A stretch of DNA of 64,000 nucleotides from Rufibacter latericius (lineage in GTDB: Bacteria > Bacteroidota > Bacteroidia > Cytophagales > Hymenobacteraceae): NCBI RefSeq assembly GCF_003721515.1, contig NZ_RJJD01000005.1:310001-374000 (forward strand). Direction: 5' to 3'. The notes beneath the pieces are model-generated. The model saw only the letters and a list, made by a program, of their open reading frames with translations, made no database searches and had not been told where the DNA came from. Below are positions 43,871 through 53,461 of this stretch, in pieces. The position numbers and the translations under genes were made by a program. Position 1 is the stretch's first letter. Each line of letters starts with the position of its first letter.

Positions 43871-44437
43871 AGTTTCTATTGGTTATATGGGTCCGTTTCC
43901 GGGTTTGTTTTCCTAAAACTACTCAAAAATAGCGGGTGTTCCACATTCGGCCCTCTCCCAGGCCTTTCCTGAAAACCGCGCCGCGCCCCAGCTCCCCCTT
44001 CTCATTCCTGATTTTTCGGCTTTTCCCACTTTTCCACGGAGCCAACTTGATATCTATTATAAAATGATTTTTTCTTAAAAAGAATCTTGTTCGTCATTAG
44101 GGCTGTGCAGAAGTGGATAAGATTTCTTGTCCCCACGTTTTCCCCGGCGTTCTGAAATATCCTCTCAGTAGTCCCACTTATTCCCCCGTGTCTGTGGATT
44201 CTTCTTTCGTCTCTGTCAAGTACTTACGTGGGCTTTCCACTTCTTCACATAAAAAACGGGGGAAACTCCCCAACGTTTATACTCACGTGAATAACTTCTC
44301 AGAATTTCTGTTTTTATGAACGCCCACTCACATTTAGGTCTGTGAACGTAGAATTCCGGGTTTTGGGTTTTCTGTTTATCAGACTTGGCCTTACTTTATC
44401 CAGATTCTTGTCCACAGTTATCCACCCCGTTTCCACG
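43871..44437. other. oriC: Candidate chromosomal replication origin (clustered DnaA-like boxes and AT-rich segment)
   Basis: 567 bp without a gene. Nonamers close to TTATCCACA occur at 44030 (TTTTCCACG), 44112 (AGTGGATAA), 44193 (TGTGGATTC), 44396 (TTATCCAGA), 44408 (TTGTCCACA) and 44418 (TTATCCACC). The last three are in one orientation, 12 and 10 bases apart. An AT-rich stretch at 44046-44090 could be the unwinding element. mnmG (gidA) and a perfect parS lie 3-5 kb away. Against it: no perfect box, no dnaA or dnaN here, and gene direction does not flip at this point. A degenerate palindrome copy lies at 43894-43926. Confidence 0.4.
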
Positions 44438-46027
44438 CTAAAATTCGATGGCCTGGCTTTCGATTTCCCAGTTGGCCCTGATCTCCCAAACATCCTTTGG
44501 AAGGATCACCGGCTCGGGTAATCTTCGATCTTTTAGGCTTCCGTTGTCCCATTTTCCGTTGCCGTTTTCGTCCACCAGGATCCTGATCTGGTAAGAGGCC
44601 GGCGTGAGGTCATCCCACAGAATGGTTTTCTGGTTCACTACTTCCTTCACCACCGCGTTCTGGCGCAGCAGCTGCACAATAAAGTTTTTCTGGTCGGTTT
44701 TCAGAAGCACTTTCAGGCTCCCCGATTCTATTTTGTCGCTAATCTGTACCGTCACCGTATCGTTCCCGTACGGAGCCCCGATGAACGGCACCACCTTGGT
44801 GGTATCCATGAAAACGGTGACTTCTTGTTTACCTGCCGTTGGCATCCTGAGCAGCAATTGAGTGGCATCTTGGTTGAAGCGGAGCTGGGTAGTATCTTTC
44901 GTGGCGAGGGTGGTAGCCGAATCTACCACCAAGGTAAAGGCCCCTGCCGGGTTCAGGATCTTGGTGGGTACCTCAAACTGTACCCTGATCTGCTCCCCGG
45001 GTTTGATGGTGCTGCCGTTGACCACGGTAAAGCTGTTATTTTTGCGGGGAGCTGCTTTGCCGCTAAGGCGTACCGCCACGGTATCTACTCTTTGGTTGCT
45101 GGCACTGTCCTGCACCTGAACCAGCCATTGCTTTTCCTCCGGAGCTCCCGGGAAAAGGCGCAACGTTTTACCGTTGTTCGCAATGAGGTACTTAATGTTG
45201 GTGCTATTATCCGGTGCGGTGACGATGGCTTGCGTGATACCCTCGTTATATTCTACCTCATACATGTTCAGGAAACTCCTTTTCGCCACCAAGTTTGGTC
45301 GGGTCACATCTTGGGTATGCAGGCTTAGCTGCACTCCTTCTCGGGCGGGACTTACCTTGATAGTGTCTGTGGTATAGGCGATGTATTCTTTATCACTGTC
45401 GTACCGCAGGTTATTGTTGGTTTCGGTTAAGCCATAGATGAAGTAATTGCCTTCCTTGATGTTTCTGAACGAGAAATTTCCGCTGGAATCTGTACTGGTT
45501 ACATACAGCGGCCGGCCTTTGGTTACCTGCGAGGTATCGTTCACCGGGTACAATAAGACATTGACTTCCTTGGGCGGCGTGTTGCTGAACAGCAGACGGG
45601 CATTTCCTGATACTCTTCCAGAATCCAGGAAGGAACCTGTACTGAAAGTAATGATTACGTTTTTGGCCGGATTTTTCTCCGTCACATCTGCCAGGCTATT
45701 CCTGAAGTTCAGGCTATAGGTGGTATTCTCTTCCCAAGGTTTAGAGAAGGTCAATTCTATGGTTCCGTCTTTGACCCTGCTCTTATAGGTATTGTCTGTA
45801 AACGGCGCGATGATCAATTGGCGGGTGAGATCTACTGCCTGGATGTTTTCATCAAAGGTCAGGGCAATCTCCTCGGGCTTTACATTGGTCTGGCCATTCT
45901 TCGGATTACTGGAAACTAATTTAGGAGCGGTTACATCTTTGGCTCCCCCCTCGGGGCTACTGATGCTGGCGCATCCTTTCAAGAAAAAAGCAATGACAGT
46001 TACGGCGTATATGAGCTGTTTTTTCAT
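44438..46027 (-). CDS. Lipoprotein with N-terminal bacterial Ig-like (Big_5) domain
   Basis: A 529-residue lipoprotein (lipobox FFLKGC, Cys19) typical of Bacteroidota. The first domain (about 33-130) is an SbsA-type Ig-like domain: APKLVSSNPKNGQTNVKPEEIALTFDENI, LELTFSKPWEENTTYSLNF. A carboxypeptidase-regulatory-like beta domain (about 135-225) and further beta-rich segments follow; DENGNGKWDNG near residue 490 is a calcium-binding-like turn. Probably an outer-membrane or periplasmic structural protein of unknown role. It ends a leftward gene run, 67 bases after the methyltransferase gene. Confidence 0.82.
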   Translation of the reverse strand: MKKQLIYAVTVIAFFLKGCASISSPEGGAKDVTAPKLVSSNPKNGQTNVKPEEIALTFDENIQAVDLTRQLIIAPFTDNTYKSRVKDGTIELTFSKPWEENTTYSLNFRNSLADVTEKNPAKNVIITFSTGSFLDSGRVSGNARLLFSNTPPKEVNVLLYPVNDTSQVTKGRPLYVTSTDSSGNFSFRNIKEGNYFIYGLTETNNNLRYDSDKEYIAYTTDTIKVSPAREGVQLSLHTQDVTRPNLVAKRSFLNMYEVEYNEGITQAIVTAPDNSTNIKYLIANNGKTLRLFPGAPEEKQWLVQVQDSASNQRVDTVAVRLSGKAAPRKNNSFTVVNGSTIKPGEQIRVQFEVPTKILNPAGAFTLVVDSATTLATKDTTQLRFNQDATQLLLRMPTAGKQEVTVFMDTTKVVPFIGAPYGNDTVTVQISDKIESGSLKVLLKTDQKNFIVQLLRQNAVVKEVVNQKTILWDDLTPASYQIRILVDENGNGKWDNGSLKDRRLPEPVILPKDVWEIRANWEIESQAIEF

Positions 46028-46094
46028 TTTCGGCTTTAAAATGGAAATGACCTTACAGTGTGAACTGCAAGGTCATTATTCTTAGTGTATGGGG

Positions 46095-46982
46095 TTATTT
46101 TTTCTGGGCGATGAAGATCTGGCTTGAATAGGAATTATCATTCTTGGCCCCGTGCAGGTTAGACCTGAAACCGGTGAAGAACGAGTCCAGCATCTTGGTT
46201 TGCCCGTGCTTGTACTTCTCGCTCAGGATGCTCACGTAGTAGGAATCCCACTTCATGGGCAGCACTTCCTTCAAATCCAGTTTATGCTTCCGGAGAAGTT
46301 TCTGCATGCTGGCTTTGTTGAAATGGTACAAGTGCCGAGGCACGTCATACGCCGCCCAGTCGGCACCGTACTTCTTGGCGTCATAGGAATCTGCATTGGG
46401 AACGGCTATCACAATGTGCCCGCCTTTTTTGGTGGCGTTCACCAGAGCCTTGAGCGTTTCATTCAGTTGGTGGATGTGCTCCAGCACGTGCCACAAGGTC
46501 ACCACCTCAAACGTTTCTTGTCCAATTTCTTCTAAACTGCCTTGAAACAGCGGCTTCCCTATTTTCTCCTCGGTCTGGTGCCGGGCGGCTTCATTGGGCT
46601 CTACCCCTTCTACTTGCCAGCCCTGTTTTTGGCAGGCCTGCAGGAAGTACCCTACGCCACAACCATAGTCCAGAATCTTGCCTTTGTTTCCTAGTCGGTT
46701 CACTAGTTCCACCTTGTTCTTGATGGCCATGGAACGCACCAGCCGGTAGGTTTTATTCAGCAGACCTTTGCTGGTATCTGAATGCGAGATGTATTCCTCG
46801 GAGGCATAATACGGGGCTATGCTTTCCTCGGGCGGACGCGGGTTCGTGAATTTGAGCTGGCAATTGAGGCACTGCACAATCACGAAACTCTCCTGGCTGA
46901 CGCTTTTGTCTTGTACTACTAGAAAATTCTTAAACTCTGTTTTGGAACAAATGGGGCAATGGTCTAGCCGTTCGTAGCTCAT
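46095..46982 (-). CDS. Class I SAM-dependent methyltransferase with N-terminal zinc ribbon
   Basis: A 295-residue protein. Residues 8-45 hold a zinc ribbon with two CxxC pairs (CPICSKTEF and CLNCQLKF). The methyltransferase core starts near residue 95 with ILDYGCGVGYFLQACQ (SAM-binding motif I), then VEPNEAAR and VVTLWHVLEHI. Proteins of this layout modify small molecules, lipids or sugars, and the substrate cannot be named. The gene starts one base after mnmG stops, so both are translated from one mRNA. Confidence 0.87.
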   Translation of the reverse strand: MSYERLDHCPICSKTEFKNFLVVQDKSVSQESFVIVQCLNCQLKFTNPRPPEESIAPYYASEEYISHSDTSKGLLNKTYRLVRSMAIKNKVELVNRLGNKGKILDYGCGVGYFLQACQKQGWQVEGVEPNEAARHQTEEKIGKPLFQGSLEEIGQETFEVVTLWHVLEHIHQLNETLKALVNATKKGGHIVIAVPNADSYDAKKYGADWAAYDVPRHLYHFNKASMQKLLRKHKLDLKEVLPMKWDSYYVSILSEKYKHGQTKMLDSFFTGFRSNLHGAKNDNSYSSQIFIAQKK

Positions 46983-46983
46983 T

Positions 46984-48846
46984 CTATTTTCCTAAATATA
47001 CCATCAGGATGGAGATATCTGCAGGAGATACGCCACTGATGCGCGATGCTTGTCCTAAGGTTTCTGGCTGGATTTTGAAAAGCTTCTCGCGGGCCTCGTT
47101 CGAGAGTGCCGTGATGGCTTTGTAGTCTAGCCGGTCTTTTATGCGGTAGTTCTCCAGTTCCTCCATTTTAGAGGCCATCTGGTTTTCTTTGTCAATATAG
47201 CTCGCATATTTCAGAAGAATAACCGCCTGCTCCAAGCTATCGGGTAAATATTTGCTCAGGAACAAGTTCAGGCTTTCCGAGGACTGTATCAAATGTTCCA
47301 GTTCCACGTTCGGGCGCTTCAACAAGTTGCCGGCTTTCGCCCGCTCACTTATCGGTGCCGATTCTAAAGACAGCAGCATGGCATTTACTTCCTCCGGCTC
47401 AATTCCTTTCTGCTGTAGATACGTGAGCACTTCTTGGGTCTCTTGTCTCTTCCGATTCACTTTTTGCAAACGCTCTTCTGAGGCAAGGCCCAATTGGTAG
47501 CCTTTTTCAGTTAAGCGAAGATCGGCGTTGTCTTGGCGCAATAAAATTCTGTGCTCCGCACGAGAGGTGAACATCCGGTACGGTTCGTTTGTACCCTTGT
47601 TTACCAAATCATCGATCAAAACACCTATGTAGGCCTCTGATCTTTTCAAGACGAACGGTTCTAAGTTATGCACCTTATTATGGGCGTTAATTCCCGCCAT
47701 AAGGCCCTGGCAGGCCGCTTCCTCGTATCCGGTGGTGCCGTTAATTTGCCCTGCGAAGTAGAGGTTATCCACCAACTTCGTCTCCAGTGATAGGTTCAAT
47801 TGGGTAGGCGGGAAGAAGTCGTATTCAATGGCATACCCAGGGCGGAACATCTTAGCGTTCTCAAATCCGGGGATCTCGCGCAGCGCTTTCAACTGCACAT
47901 CTTCAGGCAGTGAGCTGGAGAATCCGTTCACGTAAACTTCCACCGTGCTCCATCCTTCCGGTTCCACGAAGATTTGGTGACGGTCGCGTTCGGCGAAACG
48001 GTTGATCTTGTCTTCTATGGATGGGCAGTACCGCGGACCTATTCCCTGGATTCTTCCCTGGAACATGGGCGATTTCTCGAAACCGGTTTTCAGGATATCG
48101 TGAACTTTGGTATTGGTATAGGTGATGTAGCAACTCCGCTGATTGGTGAGCGCCGGCGTATCGGTGTAGGAGAACTTGGATGGATTCTCATCCCCCTTCT
48201 GCTCTTCCATAACGTCATAGTTCAGGCTCCGGCCGTCTACGCGTGGAGGCGTTCCGGTTTTCATGCGGCCGGCTTCAAATCCTAAAGACACCAATTGCTC
48301 AGTGATTCCTTTCGCAGATTTCTCGGCGGCTCTGCCGCCACCCAATTTCTTCTCGCCAATATGGATGATGCCGTTCAGGAAAGTACCGTTGGTTAACACC
48401 ACGGCTTTGGCTCTGATGTCAATACCCAGGCTGGTCTTCACTCCTACTGCTTGGCCGTCTTCTACCAGAATTTCGGAGACCATCTCCTGCCAGAAATCTA
48501 TATTGGGTGTTTGCTCCAGGGCCATTCTCCATTCCTCGGCGAAACGCATGCGGTCGCTTTGGGCTCGGGGGCTCCACATGGCTGGGCCTTTAGACAGATT
48601 GAGCATCCGGAACTGGATCATGGTTTTATCCGTGATGATTCCGCTCATGCCGCCTAAAGCATCCACTTCTCTTACGATTTGCCCTTTGGCCACACCGCCC
48701 ATGGCTGGGTTGCAAGACATTTGGGCAATGGTGTTCATGTTCATGGTTACGAGCAATACCTTCGACCCCATGGTGGCGGCCGCATGTGCTGCTTCGCATC
48801 CGGCATGTCCCGCCCCAACTACTATTACATCATAACTTGTGAACAT
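46984..48846 (-). CDS. mnmG: tRNA uridine-5-carboxymethylaminomethyl modification enzyme MnmG (GidA)
   Basis: With MnmE it adds the carboxymethylaminomethyl group to the wobble uridine of several tRNAs. The 620-residue protein has the FAD-binding [14 protein letters not shown] (residues 11-24), the flavin and NADH segments NGTFLNG and [10 protein letters not shown], the Cys in [10 protein letters not shown], and the helical C-terminal domain that binds MnmE. Length is normal. In many bacteria mnmG/gidA adjoins the replication origin; here a perfect parS lies 17 bases before its start. Confidence 0.97.
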   Translation of the reverse strand: MFTSYDVIVVGAGHAGCEAAHAAATMGSKVLLVTMNMNTIAQMSCNPAMGGVAKGQIVREVDALGGMSGIITDKTMIQFRMLNLSKGPAMWSPRAQSDRMRFAEEWRMALEQTPNIDFWQEMVSEILVEDGQAVGVKTSLGIDIRAKAVVLTNGTFLNGIIHIGEKKLGGGRAAEKSAKGITEQLVSLGFEAGRMKTGTPPRVDGRSLNYDVMEEQKGDENPSKFSYTDTPALTNQRSCYITYTNTKVHDILKTGFEKSPMFQGRIQGIGPRYCPSIEDKINRFAERDRHQIFVEPEGWSTVEVYVNGFSSSLPEDVQLKALREIPGFENAKMFRPGYAIEYDFFPPTQLNLSLETKLVDNLYFAGQINGTTGYEEAACQGLMAGINAHNKVHNLEPFVLKRSEAYIGVLIDDLVNKGTNEPYRMFTSRAEHRILLRQDNADLRLTEKGYQLGLASEERLQKVNRKRQETQEVLTYLQQKGIEPEEVNAMLLSLESAPISERAKAGNLLKRPNVELEHLIQSSESLNLFLSKYLPDSLEQAVILLKYASYIDKENQMASKMEELENYRIKDRLDYKAITALSNEAREKLFKIQPETLGQASRISGVSPADISILMVYLGK

Positions 48847-48862
48847 AGTGTGGATTAGTGTG

Positions 48863-48880
48863 ATGTTTCACGTGAAACAT
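48863..48880. other. parS: Perfect parS site (ParB binding centromere)
   Basis: ATGTTTCACGTGAAACAT is an 18-bp perfect palindrome whose inner 16 bases (48864-48879) equal the parS consensus recognised by Spo0J/ParB. It lies between ybeY and mnmG. parS sites cluster near replication origins in most bacteria. No parA or parB is in this window. Confidence 0.85.
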
Positions 48881-48915
48881 TGTTGATAAGTGAGGAAAAC
48901 TCTAGAAAGAGGTGT

Positions 48916-49353
48916 TTACAACTTTAGGAGATCTAAACACTCGTTTTCCTTTGTTCGCATTAAAGCCTTCTTCTCAGGCGTTTTGTCATCGAAACCAAGC
49001 AAGTGGAGCAGGCCATGCGCCATTACCCGGTGGAGCTCTTCTTCTGGAGTAATGTTGAAAGACGTAGCATTGTCCACAATGCGATCAATACTAATGAAAA
49101 CATCACCTTCAATAACTCCTTCAAAGTCGGAATTATCAAAGGTGATGACATCAGTGAGCGTATCATGATCTAAGTATTCTACATTCATCTGATGAAGATA
49201 TTCATCGGAACAAAAAATGTAGTTCAAAGATTCTAATTCGAAGGAATATTTCGAAATAATTTCTGAAAGCCACGTTTTGACCTTCTCTTCGTTTTTAACC
49301 TCAAATTCTACCTCCTCGGTAAAGAACTCAATGGGTAGTTCCTGCATTCTCAA
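48916..49353 (-). CDS. ybeY: Endoribonuclease YbeY (rRNA maturation factor)
   Basis: A 145-residue zinc metalloprotein for 16S rRNA 3'-end maturation and ribosome quality control. The signature is HRVMAHGLLHLLGFDDKT: the first two histidines are standard, but the third ligand, His in most bacteria, is Asp (GFDD), a replacement often seen in Bacteroidota. The N-terminal 60 residues are less conserved. Its start overlaps the preceding ATP-binding gene by 26 bases. Confidence 0.92.
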   Translation of the reverse strand: MRMQELPIEFFTEEVEFEVKNEEKVKTWLSEIISKYSFELESLNYIFCSDEYLHQMNVEYLDHDTLTDVITFDNSDFEGVIEGDVFISIDRIVDNATSFNITPEEELHRVMAHGLLHLLGFDDKTPEKKALMRTKENECLDLLKL

Positions 49354-49747
49354 TATTGAAGGTTAAAGAAACGGTGCGGCCGTCGTTGCTGAAAGAAACA
49401 TCGTCGCAGAGGTTACGCATTAAGAAGATTCCTCTGCCGCCGGGGTTCTCCAGGTTCTCAGGGGCGGTGGGGTCAGATAAGGTCTCTGGATCAAATCCGT
49501 TGCCTTCGTCCTGTACTTCAAACCGCAGTTGGTTGGGCTCTACAAAAAGAGAAAGATAGACGTTCTTATCCTTATCAAACTTGTTTCCGTGTCTGATGGC
49601 GTTGTTCACAGATTCCGTCACGGCAACCATGATATTACCATAGATGTCATCCTCAATTTGAAATTTCTCCCGCGAGTTGTCAATAAAGCTCTCCACGATA
49701 CGGATATTCTCAATGATAGAAGGAATCTGAATTTTTACTTGATTCAT
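49328..49747 (-). CDS. RsbW-like anti-sigma/serine kinase ATP-binding protein
   Basis: A 139-residue GHKL ATPase domain. N box VTESVNNAIRHG (about 48-59), G1 box DEGNGFDPE and G2 box NPGGRGIFLMRN. It resembles RsbW/SpoIIAB-type switch kinases of partner-switching systems, which phosphorylate anti-anti-sigma proteins or bind sigma factors. No STAS partner or PP2C phosphatase gene is adjacent. It lies in the DUF4175-mnmG gene run, overlapping ybeY, an order seen in relatives. Confidence 0.88.
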   Translation of the reverse strand: MNQVKIQIPSIIENIRIVESFIDNSREKFQIEDDIYGNIMVAVTESVNNAIRHGNKFDKDKNVYLSLFVEPNQLRFEVQDEGNGFDPETLSDPTAPENLENPGGRGIFLMRNLCDDVSFSNDGRTVSLTFNIENAGTTH

Positions 49748-49780
49748 AATATGTACACTATATCTGAAATGTCTGCAAAT

Positions 49781-52700
49781 CTAATAACCTAATCGCTTAA
49801 AATAAGCATCTACTTGCTTTTTATAATAAGGTGTCAAAGCCGGTAGGTTCTGACGGAGCGATTCTGTCTGCTGTTTCTGCCTTGCCTGGTATTTCTGCAG
49901 CGATGGCGGAATGCGGGCGGGCAACTCCTTGGCGGTGTTGGCTTCCCGTTTCTCGTCCAGATCGCGCTCATTGGCGGCCTTCTCAGCTTGCAGCAGACGC
50001 GTCAGAATCTCTTTCTGCCGCATCATGGTCTGCTCCGTAAGACGTTTATTAACGAGATCAGTTTCGGTTTGTTCCATGAGCTTGCTCAAATTACTGAGTT
50101 TCTCCCCTCCTTCCTTGCCCCCGGGCTGGGTGGGCGATGGCGCCAGGTCCTTCATGGCGTTGCGTAACATTTCCTGCTGGGCCGCCAAACGGGCCAGTTG
50201 CTCTGACAACTGCTGACCACTTTGGCCGCTTTTCTGCAACTGCTGGATCTGCTCATTCAACTGCTGCTGCATCTGCCCCAGGGCGCCAGGTTGATTCTTG
50301 CCGTTCTTGCCTTTGCCCTTCTTCTTGCCTGGTCCTGCTTGTTGCATGGCCATCATGGCCTGCTGCATCTGCTGCTGTACATCGCTCAGCATCAGGGCCA
50401 GGTTGTTCATGGAGGTCATGGCCAGTTGCTGGTGTTGACCGGTCTTAGGCAGGTTTCGGTCTTTGATGGCCTCTGAGCTGTTCTCCATCTCCCCTTCCAT
50501 AGCACCTACCTCACGGGTCACGAAGGACTGGATCTGCGGCACGCGTTTGGCCAGGGAGAGCAGGCTGTCTTCAATGATTTTGGCGTCGTCTGAGAGTTTG
50601 ATCTGCTGCTGGGCCAGGCCAATGAACCGGGGGTCGCTCTGCTGCACGTTGCGGAAATCCTTCATCAGTTTCTCTTGGTCAAAGGACAGCGTTACCAGGT
50701 TCTCCAGGATATCCCGCAAATGGTCCAGGTTCTGCTGGGCTTGTTCCATGTCACCCTCCATTTCCTGGCTCTGCATCTGCTGCGACATCTGCTTCATCTT
50801 CTGGGCCGCCGATTTCTGCTGCTGGCTCGCTTTCTTGTTCTGGCCTTTTTGCATAGACTCCTGGGCATTCTCCTGCTCCTGTTCAATCTGCTCCTCCATC
50901 TTGTCGGTGTCAGGAATGTCCTCAGGGTTCTCCAGCTGCTCATTCATCTTCTCGGCCTCGTTGAGTTCTTCCTGCATCTGCTTGAATTCCTCTTGCAGTT
51001 GCTTCTGTTCCTGCTGCAGGCCTTGGTCTGGTTTGTTTTTCTGCTCGCCGGTCTTGTTCGCCAAGTCGTCCTGTTTCTTGGCCAGGTCATCCAGCTTCTG
51101 TTGGGCGTTGTCCAGCTTCTGCTCTACCTGTAGTTGCTTGAACATCTCCAGCAGACGATCCAGCTCTTTCTGCAGGTTATCCTCTTTGTTGTTGAGTTTG
51201 TCCAGGAGCGGCTGTATCTGCTCTGGCCGAGGCTGCTTTTGCTCTAGCAGTTTCTCCAGTTGCTCATAGAGCTTCTTGGTTTCCTCGTCCAAGAGCTGGT
51301 CCATCATCTTCTTGAGCTGATCGCGTTTTTCGGCTAGTTTCTCGTTTTGGGGCGTAAAACGTTCCTGCTGCTGGTTTAACTGGTCGTTCATCTTTTGGAG
51401 TTGGGCCAGTTCTTCCTGCAAGGCTTTCTTCTTATCGGCGAGTTCCTGCAGGGCTTTTTTATCCTGGTAAGAGAGTTCTTTCTTCAGCTTGGTCTTCTCT
51501 TCGTTCTGCTCCAGGGATTTCTTCAGTTCCTCAGCCTTGGTGAGCGAAGACTTCATCTGGGACTGTACCTGCTGTGAGTTTTCCTCGATGGATTTCTGCA
51601 CCTCAGATGGGTCTGGGTACTTGAAGATGAAGGTAGAAGTGCGGGCGCTCTTCGGTTGCGGCACCTGGTCGTTATCCGTTACCTGCACGAAGTACTCCAG
51701 TCTGTCGCCGGGCTGAAGGTTCAGCGGCTTCAGGTTCATCTGCCGGAAGTACGACTGTGTGGCCAAAGAACCGCTGAACGGAATGGAAACCGCTCTGTAG
51801 CCCGTGGCAGCTTTGTTTCCTCTGAGCACGCGGTAATGTAGGGAAAGATTGCTGAAGCCGTAATCATCTGAGATGGTCCCTCCTACTACTAAATAAGAGT
51901 ACAGCACCGAGTCACGGAACTGCTCCAAAGTAATCTCAGGAGTACGGTCTGGGATGACGGTGATCTGGTGCGAGATCTGCTCTTTGTTCTCTGAGTAGCG
52001 GTTCTTCAGGTGCATGCTGTAGCGCTGGCTTTGCATGAACGTCTTACGCACCACGTATTCCTTGTCTTCAGATTGTGCTTTAACCTTCTGGGCCGGAGCA
52101 TCAAACTGCAGCCACAGCGAATCTGCGTTGTCTGCGGCAAGGCGCCAAGTCACTTGCGTTCCCTCGGGGATGGTCAGGTCTCCTGTGTTGTCCAGGATTT
52201 CGGCAGGCCGTTTGGTATAGGCAGGGTATCTTAACTGGGCCTTCAACTGCCGAAGCATGGGTCTGGCTACTACGGTTAAGCGGTTTTCATCTGAATAGAA
52301 GCCGGCACCGGTCAACTGGAAATCCACCGACTCCTGCACTTGCTCAAAATCATAGACGTAGGTCTGGTTCTTCAACTTCTTGAGCGGCATCTGCCGGCCG
52401 TCAATGACCAGAAACACTTGCTCCGGTACTGAATTTCCCTCAATGTTTACTTTCAGCTGAAAATCTTCTCCTTTGAATGCCTGCAAGGAGGAATTCTGGA
52501 TTTCAAACTGGAAAGGAGCCTTAGGGGCGTAATGCCGCTTGAAATGGATGATGCGCTCCGTTCCTTGCACAAACAGGGTGGGATAAATAAAGGCCAATAC
52601 CAATACCAGAGTAAGCGGAAGCAGCAGGTATTTAAAATAAGAGCGGTTCTGGGTGTATTTAATCCGCTCCGGGAAACGGTAGCCTACCAGTTCTTCAGAG

Positions 52701-53101
52701 CGCTGTTCCACGCTGGCCGCTACCAGGTCATTGTTCATCGCCACATTCTTTAACTGCAGCAGGTTGAGCAGGTGGTCCTGTATCTCGGGGAAATAATGGG
52801 AAACTTGCTGGGCAGCTTGTTCATCGGTGAGCAGCTTCTTCAGGTTCGTCAACGCCATAATAGGTGCCCAGATCCACCTGACAATGGCAAAGGAACTGAT
52901 GGCAAGAAACGAGAAGAAGAGAAAAGCCCGCACCTCCGGCTGGAAATAGAAGAAGTATTCCAGCACTGTGATGAGCAGATAAGAAGAAAGCACTAACCCT
53001 AGCGTGAGTAAAGCGCCTTTAAAAAGCAGGTTCAGGTAGAATTTGCGCTTGAACGCCTGAAGCTGCTGTAAAACTGTATCTAAAGAACCGGCAGCCCGCA
53101 T
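49781..53101 (-). CDS. DUF4175 family membrane protein with Gln-rich coiled coil
   Basis: A 1106-residue protein. Two or three membrane segments lie at about 25-45, 60-80 and 150-170; beta-rich domains follow to about residue 480 (HITVIPDRTPEITLEQF region). Residues 490-780 form a very long Gln/Lys/Glu coiled coil, and residues 800-1040 are Met/Gln-rich with low-complexity blocks (QQQMQQAMMAMQQ). It is a Bacteroidota family of unknown function; large size and coiled coil suggest an envelope scaffold. It heads the leftward run through the ATPase, ybeY and mnmG; gaps of 33 bases or less to the ATPase suggest one operon. Confidence 0.85.
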   Translation of the reverse strand: MRAAGSLDTVLQQLQAFKRKFYLNLLFKGALLTLGLVLSSYLLITVLEYFFYFQPEVRAFLFFSFLAISSFAIVRWIWAPIMALTNLKKLLTDEQAAQQVSHYFPEIQDHLLNLLQLKNVAMNNDLVAASVEQRSEELVGYRFPERIKYTQNRSYFKYLLLPLTLVLVLAFIYPTLFVQGTERIIHFKRHYAPKAPFQFEIQNSSLQAFKGEDFQLKVNIEGNSVPEQVFLVIDGRQMPLKKLKNQTYVYDFEQVQESVDFQLTGAGFYSDENRLTVVARPMLRQLKAQLRYPAYTKRPAEILDNTGDLTIPEGTQVTWRLAADNADSLWLQFDAPAQKVKAQSEDKEYVVRKTFMQSQRYSMHLKNRYSENKEQISHQITVIPDRTPEITLEQFRDSVLYSYLVVGGTISDDYGFSNLSLHYRVLRGNKAATGYRAVSIPFSGSLATQSYFRQMNLKPLNLQPGDRLEYFVQVTDNDQVPQPKSARTSTFIFKYPDPSEVQKSIEENSQQVQSQMKSSLTKAEELKKSLEQNEEKTKLKKELSYQDKKALQELADKKKALQEELAQLQKMNDQLNQQQERFTPQNEKLAEKRDQLKKMMDQLLDEETKKLYEQLEKLLEQKQPRPEQIQPLLDKLNNKEDNLQKELDRLLEMFKQLQVEQKLDNAQQKLDDLAKKQDDLANKTGEQKNKPDQGLQQEQKQLQEEFKQMQEELNEAEKMNEQLENPEDIPDTDKMEEQIEQEQENAQESMQKGQNKKASQQQKSAAQKMKQMSQQMQSQEMEGDMEQAQQNLDHLRDILENLVTLSFDQEKLMKDFRNVQQSDPRFIGLAQQQIKLSDDAKIIEDSLLSLAKRVPQIQSFVTREVGAMEGEMENSSEAIKDRNLPKTGQHQQLAMTSMNNLALMLSDVQQQMQQAMMAMQQAGPGKKKGKGKNGKNQPGALGQMQQQLNEQIQQLQKSGQSGQQLSEQLARLAAQQEMLRNAMKDLAPSPTQPGGKEGGEKLSNLSKLMEQTETDLVNKRLTEQTMMRQKEILTRLLQAEKAANERDLDEKREANTAKELPARIPPSLQKYQARQKQQTESLRQNLPALTPYYKKQVDAYFKRLGY

Positions 53102-53461
53102 AAGTAAAGGGAGATTAGAGTGGCCTAGAAACGGGAGTAGTCGGAGAAAGAATACCAGTCGTTTCTGTTTATTATCATACGTGTTTAATCAGCAGAGTAT
53201 TAACTCTTTTGCTTACTAATTTATTGTTAATTCTTTGATTTGGGAGCATTTTGCAAGCTTTTTAGCCTGTTTCACATAATTAGGGCTAGAAATGAGCCGA
53301 ACCGGAAAAATGGTTCTTGCTTCAAGCTGCAAACGTTTGATGTGGACACTTTATAAAAAGGAGTGCCGATGTCCACACCGGAGTAAAAACAAAGATGCGT
53401 TTTTAGCCTGTTTCAAGAGAAACAGACTAAAAACGCATCTGGTAAGTTGAAAGCAGAAAAC
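53102..53461. other. 360-bp intergenic region
   Basis: Upstream region of the DUF4175 run and 3' flank of xth. It has the palindrome terminator at 53393-53440 and an 8-bp inverted repeat TGTGGACA/TGTCCACA (53341-53348, 53370-53377). No gene; no promoter box identified with confidence. Confidence 0.5.
53393..53440 (-). terminator. Palindrome after xth
   Basis: 22-bp arms with a single mismatch (21 of 22), loop AAGA, 22 bases after the xth stop. The leftward flank reads TTGTTTTTACTCC, a U-tract. Family member. Confidence 0.85.

Noticed and set aside
44113-44319. 68-codon open frame in the candidate origin gap
   Set aside because: Runs across DnaA-like boxes, has no family and an atypical composition.
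50463-51269. 268-codon open frame antisense to the DUF4175 gene, rich in Ser and Cys
   Set aside because: Explained by the Gln/Glu/Lys codons of the coiled coil read on the opposite strand.
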